From Candidatus Moraniibacteriota bacterium (GTDB taxonomy: Bacteria > Patescibacteriota > Minisyncoccia > Moranbacterales > GCA-2747515): a DNA stretch of 57,317 nt. The translations under genes and the position numbers were made by a program. Within the stretch, counting starts at the first letter, position 1, and each line of letters starts with the position of its first letter. Where the stretch lies: the NCBI GenBank assembly GCA_002747515.1, contig PDPP01000021.1, positions 1 to 57,317 on the forward strand. The letters are read 5' to 3'. The notes beneath the pieces are model-generated. The model did no database searches. It was given only the letters and a program-made list of their open reading frames with translations, and was not told the DNA's origin. Positions 36,025 to 44,310 of the stretch are shown here, one piece after another.

Positions 36025-37476
36025 ATGGAAAAAAAAATAATACACAAACATACAAAAATTGTAGCAACACTTGGACCAGTATCAGAATCTGTGGAAGTTT
36101 TAGAAAAAATGATAAAAAATGGCTTAAACGTGACACGTTTTAATTTTTCTCATGGAGAGTATGAATGGCATGAAAGAGTGATGAATAATGTACGAATGGC
36201 AGCAAAAAATGTCGGTGTGCCAATTGCAATTCTTGCTGATTTACAAGGACCGCGTGTGCGTACACATATGAGTGAAGAATTAGAAATTATAGATGGAGAA
36301 ACAGTGCGTATATGTGATATATCAATGGATGATGAAGAGATTGCACAAAAATTCAGTGATCAAAAAGTTATTACGTTGGATTGTCCAAAAATTATTGATA
36401 GTATTGCAGTGGGAAATGATATTTTGATTGAAGATGGGCTCATGAAGGTGAAAATTGTAGATATCATGGATGGATATGCTGTTGCTGATGTTATTGATGG
36501 TGGTGTGATAAAAAATCATAAAGGAGTGAATATTCCAGATGCGCGAATTCCATTACCGACAGTAACAAAAAAAGATTATGATGATCTCGCTTTTGCTCTT
36601 GCGCATGATGTGGATTATATTGCATTGTCTTTTGTGCGTAATGGACAGGATATTGTGGATGTGCGAAAACATATGCGTAAAATTCTTGGAGATGAGGTGT
36701 CATTACCAAAAATCGTGTCAAAGATCGAATGTAAAGAAGCACTGAATAATTTAGAGCGTATATTATGTGCAACGGATGCTGTGATGATTGCACGTGGGGA
36801 TCTCGGTATTGAGATGAATCCAGCACGTATCGCAATACTAGAAAAAGATATTTTGGAAAAAGCAATTCGACATATGCGACCAGTAATTGTAGCAACGCAG
36901 ATGCTTGCAAGTATGGAGCATAATCCGCGTGCTACACGTGCAGAAATTTCGGATGTGACAAATGCTGTGGCAGATCATGCTGATGCGGTGATGCTCTCAG
37001 GTGAATCAAGTATGGGTACATATCCAGTTGATACGGTGAGGACAATGGCAGAAGTAGCAACACAAACAGAGATTTCTCCATATGATGATGTGTTTGATGC
37101 GATGCCACTGACATTTTCTTCAGAAGAGGTGCGAATTGCACATGGGACATATGATTTTGCACGAGAGTTGGAAGCACAGGCAATTGTGATTTATTCAGAA
37201 AGTGGATATACTGCGCGATTGTTATCACATTTTCGTCCAGATCAAAATATTATTGTTGTCACAAACAATCAAAAAACATATCATCAATTAGCTCTGCCAT
37301 GGGGTGTAAAATCGTTTATGTGTCCAGGAGAACAAAGTCGAGAAAAGTGCATAGAAAATGCTATTCAACAAGCAAAAGAAAAAGGAGTATTACATACAGG
37401 TGATTTGGTAATTACAGTACTTGGTACTACAAAAACAGGAAAAAAACTAACTTTAACGGGAACACGTATTGCATAA
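36025..37476 (+). CDS. pyk: Pyruvate kinase
   Basis: TKIVATLGPVSES, TRFNFSHGEYEWH, ARGDLGIEMNP, VIVATQMLASM, DVTNAVADHADAVMLSGESSMG. Confidence 0.96.
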   Translation: MEKKIIHKHTKIVATLGPVSESVEVLEKMIKNGLNVTRFNFSHGEYEWHERVMNNVRMAAKNVGVPIAILADLQGPRVRTHMSEELEIIDGETVRICDISMDDEEIAQKFSDQKVITLDCPKIIDSIAVGNDILIEDGLMKVKIVDIMDGYAVADVIDGGVIKNHKGVNIPDARIPLPTVTKKDYDDLAFALAHDVDYIALSFVRNGQDIVDVRKHMRKILGDEVSLPKIVSKIECKEALNNLERILCATDAVMIARGDLGIEMNPARIAILEKDILEKAIRHMRPVIVATQMLASMEHNPRATRAEISDVTNAVADHADAVMLSGESSMGTYPVDTVRTMAEVATQTEISPYDDVFDAMPLTFSSEEVRIAHGTYDFARELEAQAIVIYSESGYTARLLSHFRPDQNIIVVTNNQKTYHQLALPWGVKSFMCPGEQSREKCIENAIQQAKEKGVLHTGDLVITVLGTTKTGKKLTLTGTRIA

Positions 37477-37643
37477 TTTTACATAAATAGTAAGAACCTG
37501 TTTAAAATTTTCGTATTTGACTGCAGTTTCTCTATTTTGGCTGCAAATAATTCACAACTCGTCGTCTTTCTCGTTGTTCATTATTTTTACCAGAAAATAG
37601 GAAAATTTCATGTGCCAAAGAGAGAATTTAGACAAGTTCTAAG

Positions 37644-37675
37644 GACACACAACACTTTTCACTGTTGTGTGTTTG
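37644..37675 (+). terminator. Terminator-like hairpin
   Basis: acacacaaca-cttttcac-tgttgtgtgt. Confidence 0.55.
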
Positions 37676-37706
37676 TGATATAGTGCAAAGCAGTTCAAGT
37701 TTTTTT

Positions 37707-37796
37707 GGTGAGGTGGCCGAGTGGTTGAAGGCGCACGCTTGGAAAGCGTGTAAGGGGTAAAACTCTTCGCAGGTTCGAATCCTGTCCTCACCGCCA
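37707..37796 (+). tRNA. tRNA-Ser (anticodon GGA), CCA encoded
   Basis: ggtgagg...cctcacc acceptor, cacgc-ttGGAaa-gcgtg anticodon arm (anticodon 37741-37743), long variable arm, GGTTCGAATCC, gcca end. Confidence 0.95.
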
Positions 37797-37809
37797 ATGT
37801 ATTCTTTTT

Positions 37810-37891
37810 GGAGAGATGCTGGAGTGGTTGAATGGGATCGACTCGAAATCAGTTGTTTTATTTTTTATAGGACTGTTGGTTCGAATCTCAC
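37810..37891 (+). pseudogene. Truncated tRNA-Ser (anticodon CGA) relic
   Basis: GGAGAGA-TG-CTGGAGTGGTTGAATGGGATCGA-CTCGAAA-TCAGT...GTTGGTTCGAATCTCAC matches class II tRNA-Ser layout, but 3' acceptor strand (expected TCTCTCC) is absent and stems carry mismatches. Confidence 0.7.
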
Positions 37892-37933
37892 AGGATTTTG
37901 ATTAAATCATCAACTCCACCACGACTTGGGTGT

Positions 37934-37972
37934 ACTCCCTCTGGTCGCGCACGCAAAATCAAAAATTTCCTT
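37934..37972. repeat. Left inverted repeat of R-M island
   Basis: actccctctggtcgcgcacgcaaaatcaaaaatttcctt; reverse complement at 43429-43467 with 1 mismatch in 39. Confidence 0.9.
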
Positions 37973-38138
37973 ACTCTTCCAAAAAACGGCGGAGGTGCAG
38001 GGGGCCGCAAAAAATTGGAAGGAAATTTTATAGTTTTGCTTCTGTTGCTTTCAGTTCGTTTGTGAAAATTACACATACCTGTTATCATTATATTGAAAGT
38101 GTAGAAAATCAATATCATACTATCAAATTATTGAAATT

Positions 38139-38345
38139 ATGGTAAAAGAAATAGAAATCGGCAAAAACATAAAAAAGTACCGCAACAAGCAAGAATTGTC
38201 GCAAGAAGACTTTGCAAAAAAGTCTGGTGTGAAATATACGACTTTGACAAAAATTGAAAGCGGAGTGATTAAAAAACCGTCTGTGTTGGTTATGGCACAG
38301 ATTGCTAAAGCGCTCGGCGTTCAAATTGAGGATTTAATAAAATAA
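38139..38345 (+). CDS. XRE-family HTH regulator (R-M controller-like)
   Basis: IGKNIKKYRNKQELSQEDFAKKSGVKYTTLTKIESG; 1-nt gap to next CDS. Confidence 0.85.
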   Translation: MVKEIEIGKNIKKYRNKQELSQEDFAKKSGVKYTTLTKIESGVIKKPSVLVMAQIAKALGVQIEDLIK

Positions 38346-38346
38346 C

Positions 38347-40155
38347 ATGGCAAAGATTAAAGACATTCCAAAAGTTGATAGACCACGAGAAAAATTTCTC
38401 AAAAAAGGTCCGGAAGCACTTTCAAAAAGTGATCTTTTGGCAATCTTGCTCGGAAGTGGAATTAAGGGGAAAAATGTTCAACAGCTTTCGCAACAAATCA
38501 TCAAAAAATTTGGCAAAAACTTTTTGAATATTACGGTTAATGATTTGAAAGGTGTCGCAGGAATTGGCGAAGCCAAAGCGCTACAAATTGCGTCAGCAAT
38601 TTCTCTCGTAAAAAGATTTTATGCAGATGATCAAACAAATGAAGTTGTGATAAAAAATTCTCAAGATGTTGCTTCACTTACTTATGATTTACGAAGCAAG
38701 AAAAAAGAGCATTTAGTTTGTTTGTATCTCAACGCACGAAATGTTTTGCTAAAAAAGGAAGTGGTGAGCGTTGGACTTGCCGACAAAACTCTACTTCACC
38801 CAAGAGAAATTTTTTACCCTGCAACAGAACTCAACGCCGCGAGTGTGATTTTGATACACAATCATCCGTCTGGTAACTCATCGCCAAGTGAAAAAGATAT
38901 TGAGATTGTGGAGAAAATCGCACAAGCGGGAGAAATAATGGGGATTCCAGTTATTGATTTTATCATTATTTCTGAAAAAGGAGATTACAGTTTTTACGAA
39001 AAACTAAAAGATCAAAACAAAGGTTTTGATTATGTCGCAGACGGAATACAGGGAACACTTTTTGATTTATTGGAAATTGAGAGATCATCCTATGAAATAA
39101 GCGCAGAAAAAATCCAAGAAACCTATTTTCATATTCCACAAGTTAAAGAAAATCATTTCCAATTACAAAATCGTCGATACATCGGCAATAAATATAAATT
39201 AATAGAATGGATTTTTTCTATACTTGATAAAGAATGTGACGGAAAATCATTTACAGATATCTTTGCGGGAACAGGTGTTGTAGCTGCGGTTGCAAGTAAA
39301 CATTTTGACGAAATTATTTTGAATGATTTTCTTTTCTCAAATGAAGCAATATACAGAGCATTTTTTGATAATGGAAATTGGAATCCAGAAAAAATCAATT
39401 CCATAATTAAAGATTGCAACAATATAAACGGAGAAGATTTAAATGAAAACTATTTTTCTCTAAATTTTGGCGGAAAATATTTCTCAAAAAATTCTGCAAA
39501 AATTATTGGATCTGTACGAGAAAATATAGAGAAAAACAAGGAAAATTTAACGGAGCGAGAATATAATATGTTGATTTCCTCTTTACTTTATTCTATTGAT
39601 AAAATTGCAAACACGGTTGGGCACTATGATGCGTATTTCAAAAAAGATTTTATCGAAGATAATTTCTTTATGCGACCAATAGACCCTATCGAAGTAAAAG
39701 TAGTTTCAATTTTTCGAGAAGATGCAAATTTGCTTGCGAAGCAAGTAAAAACGGACATCGTTTATATTGATCCGCCATACAATTCCCGACAATACAGCAG
39801 GTTTTATCATGTGTTAGAAACGCTAACTAAATGGGATAAACCAAAATTGCATGGTGTAGCGCTAAAACCAGAACCAGAAAATATGAGTGATTATTGTCGT
39901 GTAAGCGCAAAGGATAGATTTGCAGAATTGGTAAATGATATAAATGCAAAATATTTAGTTGTTTCCTACAACAATACTTACGAGTCAAAAAGCAATTCAT
40001 CACAGAATAAAATTACACTTGAAGAAATAAAAAATATTTTAAGCAAAAGAGGAAAAACAAAAGTATTTGAAAAAGATTATCGGCATTTCAATGCTGGAAA
40101 TACTGACTTTAATAATCACAAAGAATATTTGTTTGTAACTAAAACTATGTCATGA
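38347..40155 (+). CDS. RadC (JAB/MPN) domain fused to D12-type adenine DNA methyltransferase
   Basis: RPREKFLKKGPEALSKSDLLAILLGSG, HhH VAGIGEAKA, HNHPSGNSSPSEKD; then RRYIGNKYKLIEWI, FTDIFAGTGVVA, VYIDPPYNSRQYSRFYHVLETLTKWD, in one uninterrupted 602 aa frame. Confidence 0.85.
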   Translation: MAKIKDIPKVDRPREKFLKKGPEALSKSDLLAILLGSGIKGKNVQQLSQQIIKKFGKNFLNITVNDLKGVAGIGEAKALQIASAISLVKRFYADDQTNEVVIKNSQDVASLTYDLRSKKKEHLVCLYLNARNVLLKKEVVSVGLADKTLLHPREIFYPATELNAASVILIHNHPSGNSSPSEKDIEIVEKIAQAGEIMGIPVIDFIIISEKGDYSFYEKLKDQNKGFDYVADGIQGTLFDLLEIERSSYEISAEKIQETYFHIPQVKENHFQLQNRRYIGNKYKLIEWIFSILDKECDGKSFTDIFAGTGVVAAVASKHFDEIILNDFLFSNEAIYRAFFDNGNWNPEKINSIIKDCNNINGEDLNENYFSLNFGGKYFSKNSAKIIGSVRENIEKNKENLTEREYNMLISSLLYSIDKIANTVGHYDAYFKKDFIEDNFFMRPIDPIEVKVVSIFREDANLLAKQVKTDIVYIDPPYNSRQYSRFYHVLETLTKWDKPKLHGVALKPEPENMSDYCRVSAKDRFAELVNDINAKYLVVSYNNTYESKSNSSQNKITLEEIKNILSKRGKTKVFEKDYRHFNAGNTDFNNHKEYLFVTKTMS

Positions 40156-41057
40156 ATAAGAAAATAAAAAGATCACCCCTGTTTTATGTCGGGGATAAAT
40201 ATCGGTTAATGAAGCAAATTTTAGATTTATTTCCCGAGGGAATAGATAATTTTTACGAACCGTTTGTTGGCGGTGGTACTGTTTTTTTGAATGTCGAAGC
40301 AAACAAATATTTCCTAAACGATATAGACAGACATCTTGTAAATATTCATAAGTTTTTGATTTCCAACGCAAAAAAACCAGAAAAGTTTTTTAACGAGGTT
40401 GAGAGAATTATTTACAAATACAAATTATCTCATTCTTATAAAAAAGATATTGTTCCCGATTCACTCAAAAAAGAGTTCAAAAAGACTTATTATGCAAGAT
40501 TCAATAAAGAGGGCTATGAAAAATTAAGAATTTGTGTAAATAAAAACAAAAAAAATGACCCTCTCATTCTCTATGTATTGTTGATTTATGGATTTAATAG
40601 AATGCTTCGTTTCAATGGTGGTGGAAAATTTAATCTGCCCGTTGGAAATGTGGATTTCAATAAAAATGTTGTTAGTGCTTTAAATAACTATTTTGATTTT
40701 GTAAAAAATAAAAAGATTAAATTTACAACAAAGGATTTTAGAAAATTTTTTGAGAATAAAGAATTTTCCAAGAATGATTTTGTTTACATTGATCCACCAT
40801 ATCTTATAACTTCGAGTGAGTACAATAAGTTATGGAACGAGAAAGAAGAATCTGATTTATTGAATTTTATTGATGAATTGGATAAAAATGGTGTTAAATT
40901 TGCCTTGTCAAATGTTACGCATTACAACGGAAGCAAAAATGATTTTTTGATAAAATGGATGAAAAAATACAATACATACAAGATAAAAAGTAATTATATT
41001 AGTTACCATAATAACGGAAAGAAAAAAATCACTGAGATTCTAGTTACAAATTATTAA
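40152..41057 (+). CDS. DNA adenine methylase (Dam/D12 class)
   Basis: FYVGDKYRLMKQI, FYEPFVGGGTVFLNV, FVYIDPPYLITSSEYNKLW; ATGA overlap with preceding CDS. Confidence 0.9.
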   Translation: MNKKIKRSPLFYVGDKYRLMKQILDLFPEGIDNFYEPFVGGGTVFLNVEANKYFLNDIDRHLVNIHKFLISNAKKPEKFFNEVERIIYKYKLSHSYKKDIVPDSLKKEFKKTYYARFNKEGYEKLRICVNKNKKNDPLILYVLLIYGFNRMLRFNGGGKFNLPVGNVDFNKNVVSALNNYFDFVKNKKIKFTTKDFRKFFENKEFSKNDFVYIDPPYLITSSEYNKLWNEKEESDLLNFIDELDKNGVKFALSNVTHYNGSKNDFLIKWMKKYNTYKIKSNYISYHNNGKKKITEILVTNY

Positions 41058-41058
41058 T

Positions 41059-42657
41059 ATGAGACAAAACACACCAAAATATAAACCCTTATTGTTTACA
41101 ACAACAATGCGTAACCCAAAAAGACTGAAAGGGATTTTAAATGTGTTTAAGTATTTTGACGGAGAACAACTAACTAATGAGCTAGCAACTTCAATTATGG
41201 GCGAGCTTATTCGATATGGTTTGTATCGTCCAACAAAAGGAATAACTAAGAGCATAGAGCAAAAGTGGGGGTCTAAGAGAATTACAGACACATCTCAAAT
41301 TGGAGTTGAGCTTCTTTCTGACAAAGATGTAACTCATCTTCTTGAAAAGAATCCACAAAGGCATAAAGAGGCTGGATTTGAAGCGGGTTGGCCTTCGCGT
41401 TTTGCTACGGTGTTTGATTTGGCGAAGGAATTAGGTTTTGTGTATTACAAACAAGGAGAAAATATTCAGTTTTCAGAAATTGGTAATCTCCTTGCGGAAT
41501 CAATAGAAATTACCACTGAGGATGGTTTGATTGGCTTAAATGATGTACACCCTGAATTTGAACAACATGCGTTTCTCAATGCGCTTGCGAAATACCAACG
41601 CAAAAATCCGTTTGTTCGTGTTCTAAACGACAATGTTCCGCTTATCTTGCTTTTGGAAGTAATACAGAAATTAAAAGATGATCCTGAATTATCAGATGCG
41701 GGTATATCAAAATTAGAGTTGCCTTTTGTTGCATTCTGGAAAAATAACGATTCAAATGCACTTTACCGATTTATTAAAGCATTTCGTGAACGACACGGAC
41801 TAAATCCGAGTTTTGAGGTAATTGTTGACGTTTGTGTTGACGATATTATGGAAGGTGATTATAAAAAGTTTAAACCTAGTTCGCTCACAAGTGATTATGT
41901 GGATGAGTTTATTCGAAAAATGCGCCTTACTGGCATTTTTTCACTTCGTGGTGCAGGACGCTTTCTTGATATAAACCAAAAAGAAATTGATAAAGTTCGT
42001 TATATACTTGCTACTTATTCTGATTATTCTGAATACACGAATGAACGAGAATATTTTAAATATGTTTCAACAATAGATGATAATCTTGTATCTGTAACAC
42101 TAACAACAGCAGAAGAACAAAGCGTTTATCTTGAGAAATGGGTAAATACTTTTTCATGGGATGAAATCCGGAAGGAGATGATGATACTGGCGCAGAAACA
42201 AATGTCAAAAAACGACATTCTGAAATATATTGCGGCACCTGTACGCCTTGAATTTCTAGCTTCTATAGCTATAAAATCAAAATTTCCAGATATCCGAGTT
42301 TCTCCCAACTATCCTGTTGATGACGAAGGTTTGCCAACATCTACCGCTGCAGGCACAAACAACACAGGAGACATAGAGTGTTTTGAAAATCAGAATGGCG
42401 TGTTGGTTGAAGTAACCATGTCAGAGGGTCGTATCCAGACAATGATGGAGGTATGGCCGATTAGTAGGCATCTCGAAGCATTTAAACCAAAAGTAGAGAG
42501 TGCAATGTGCTATTTTGTTGCCCCAAGTATATTTAGTGACTCTGCGAGACAGATTGATTATGTAAAGAAAACTGAAAACTTATTCATTATTCCTAAAACA
42601 ATTGAGGATTTTCTAGAACATTTGGAAAATAATTCAGTTTTATACTCTATGCAATAA
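41059..42657 (+). CDS. AlwI-family-like type II restriction endonuclease
   Basis: N-terminal LLFTTTMRNPKRLKGIL; C-terminal PVDDEGLPTSTAAGTNNTGDIECFENQNGVLVEVTMSEGRIQTMMEVWPISRHLEAF (D...ExT nuclease-like core); adjacent to two MTases. Confidence 0.7.
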   Translation: MRQNTPKYKPLLFTTTMRNPKRLKGILNVFKYFDGEQLTNELATSIMGELIRYGLYRPTKGITKSIEQKWGSKRITDTSQIGVELLSDKDVTHLLEKNPQRHKEAGFEAGWPSRFATVFDLAKELGFVYYKQGENIQFSEIGNLLAESIEITTEDGLIGLNDVHPEFEQHAFLNALAKYQRKNPFVRVLNDNVPLILLLEVIQKLKDDPELSDAGISKLELPFVAFWKNNDSNALYRFIKAFRERHGLNPSFEVIVDVCVDDIMEGDYKKFKPSSLTSDYVDEFIRKMRLTGIFSLRGAGRFLDINQKEIDKVRYILATYSDYSEYTNEREYFKYVSTIDDNLVSVTLTTAEEQSVYLEKWVNTFSWDEIRKEMMILAQKQMSKNDILKYIAAPVRLEFLASIAIKSKFPDIRVSPNYPVDDEGLPTSTAAGTNNTGDIECFENQNGVLVEVTMSEGRIQTMMEVWPISRHLEAFKPKVESAMCYFVAPSIFSDSARQIDYVKKTENLFIIPKTIEDFLEHLENNSVLYSMQ

Positions 42658-42674
42658 CATGTTTATCAAAAAAA

Positions 42675-43049
42675 AATACAATTAAGAATTTCAGACTTTT
42701 TCCCACAGATAAGGATTTTGAAATTGATAACATAAATACGTCCGACGGCACAAATGAGAGTTTGGGATTAAATGTTTTTGTTGGCGAGAGCGGAATAAAG
42801 GCACATCCCACACAAAAACCTTTAAAACTTATTCAGCAAGTTTTGCTTTTCGCAAGTAATAAAGGTGATATTGTTTTTAATCCATTTATGGGGAGTGGCA
42901 CAACGGCAGTTGTTGCTGAAGCGTTAGAGCGCAAATGGTTTGGAATTGAGAGAGATAAAAAATATTTTAAACTTGCGGAGAACAGAATTGAGAATTTTAT
43001 AAAAAATGCGGAAAAACAGTCTTTGTGTGATAATACAACATACAAGTAA
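42675..43049 (+). pseudogene. C-terminal fragment of an N4/N6 beta-class DNA methyltransferase
   Basis: AHPTQKPLKLIQQVLLFASNKGDIVFNPFMGSGTTAVVAEALERKWFGIERD; no upstream catalytic DPPY/SPPY in frame and no clear in-frame ATG. Confidence 0.65.
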
Positions 43050-43428
43050 TAGCAAACATCATGAAAGTTAAGTGGTTACTACAAAATCAAGCACCAGCAG
43101 GTCATGGGCATTGTTGTTGGGGAATATAAATTTGCATTGCGTACAACAGAGATCTTTGAGTTTGTAACATTTGGTTTCAAATTTGTTGAAGCTTGTAGAT
43201 TTGAATAATTGAAGAGGGTTCTACTCTTGAGCGAACGGACTTTAGATTTACCACAGACGTAGTGATTCGGGTCGGCGCAAGCGATGAAGAAAAAGGTGAT
43301 ATGCAGACAGCACCATGCTATATTTCATTTACAAGCCTTTTTCGTAGGAGTGAAGTGCTGCAATTAAAACCCTAAAATTTCCTTTCAATATTTTGTGACT
43401 TCCCTTACATCTTGCCGTTTTAAAAGGA

Positions 43429-43467
43429 AAGGAAATTTTTGGTTTTGCGTGCGCGACCAGAGGGAGT
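43429..43467. repeat. Right inverted repeat of R-M island
   Basis: aaggaaatttttggttttgcgtgcgcgaccagagggagt, reverse complement of 37934-37972 (38/39). Confidence 0.9.
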
Positions 43468-43759
43468 GCGAGGTGCGTATTATTCGCACCACCACAAAAT
43501 CCGAGTGTACGAAGAAATACAAAGCACCACACGCTCCGTGTGTGTGAAGTTAATCAAAATCTTGCGGATTTTGCTCATACACAATGTTCGAACTTCGTTC
43601 AAGAAACACTGCCAATATATTTTTTAAAAGATTTTGTAATATACAATATTTTTATGAATCATACATAAAGCGTGTCAGTAAAGTGATCTAAAAAATAACT
43701 TTTGTTTTCTTTGTGGTAATTGTGGTATAATTAAAAAATAAAAGTTAGACGATTTCTAT

Positions 43760-44296
43760 ATGGAGCATCCAGAAGACATTGTATTAGATCCAAACACATT
43801 ACTTGCAGAATGCAATATTGAAAAAGATCATAATATTGCAGATTTTGGTTGTGGTCCAGGTATTTTTTCAATTCCAATGGCACAGATTGTAGTAGATGGT
43901 ACAGTATATTGCTTTGATGTTCTATCTTCTGCGCTTGAAGCAGTAAATTCTCGTGCACAGATTATTGGATTGAGAAATATTGTGACAAAGCGATCAAATC
44001 TGGAAAAGGTAAATGGATCTGGGTTGGAGGATTCTGCGGTAAACCATGTGATCATGCGTAAAATTCTTTTACAAAATCAGGATCGTCCAGCGCTTTTTGC
44101 TGAGTCATATCGTGTGTTGAATGGTGGTGGTAATTTACTGGTTGTTGGGTGGACAGAAGATGCGGTTCAAGGATTTGGCATGGAAGAAAGAGTGTCAGCT
44201 GAAGAAGTACAAAAATATGCGATGGAGGCGGGTTTTGCAGATGAAAAAAAACTGGATGCAGGAAGGTATCATTATGCCTTTGTTTTTGTTAAATAG
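43760..44296 (+). CDS. Class I SAM-dependent methyltransferase
   Basis: IADFGCGPGIFSIPMAQ motif I. Confidence 0.75.
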   Translation: MEHPEDIVLDPNTLLAECNIEKDHNIADFGCGPGIFSIPMAQIVVDGTVYCFDVLSSALEAVNSRAQIIGLRNIVTKRSNLEKVNGSGLEDSAVNHVIMRKILLQNQDRPALFAESYRVLNGGGNLLVVGWTEDAVQGFGMEERVSAEEVQKYAMEAGFADEKKLDAGRYHYAFVFVK

Positions 44297-44310
44297 ATTA
44301 TTTTTAAATA

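Larger units (their letters stand above)
37892..43592. mobile_element. Putative R-M genomic island next to tRNA-Ser relic, inverted-repeat flanked, no recombinase seen
   Basis: Flanking IRs, tRNA truncation at the left edge, shared GATTTTGATTAA and GTTCGAA at outer edges, R-M cargo. Confidence 0.6.

Noticed and set aside
37892-43592. Integrated prophage or ICE
   Set aside because: No integrase, structural, replication or conjugation genes in the segment; only R-M-type cargo is visible.
43582-43595. Restored tRNA 3' end (attR) at the right island edge
   Set aside because: Only GTTCGAA, a mostly palindromic heptamer, is shared; the following bases do not rebuild a tRNA-Ser acceptor stem.
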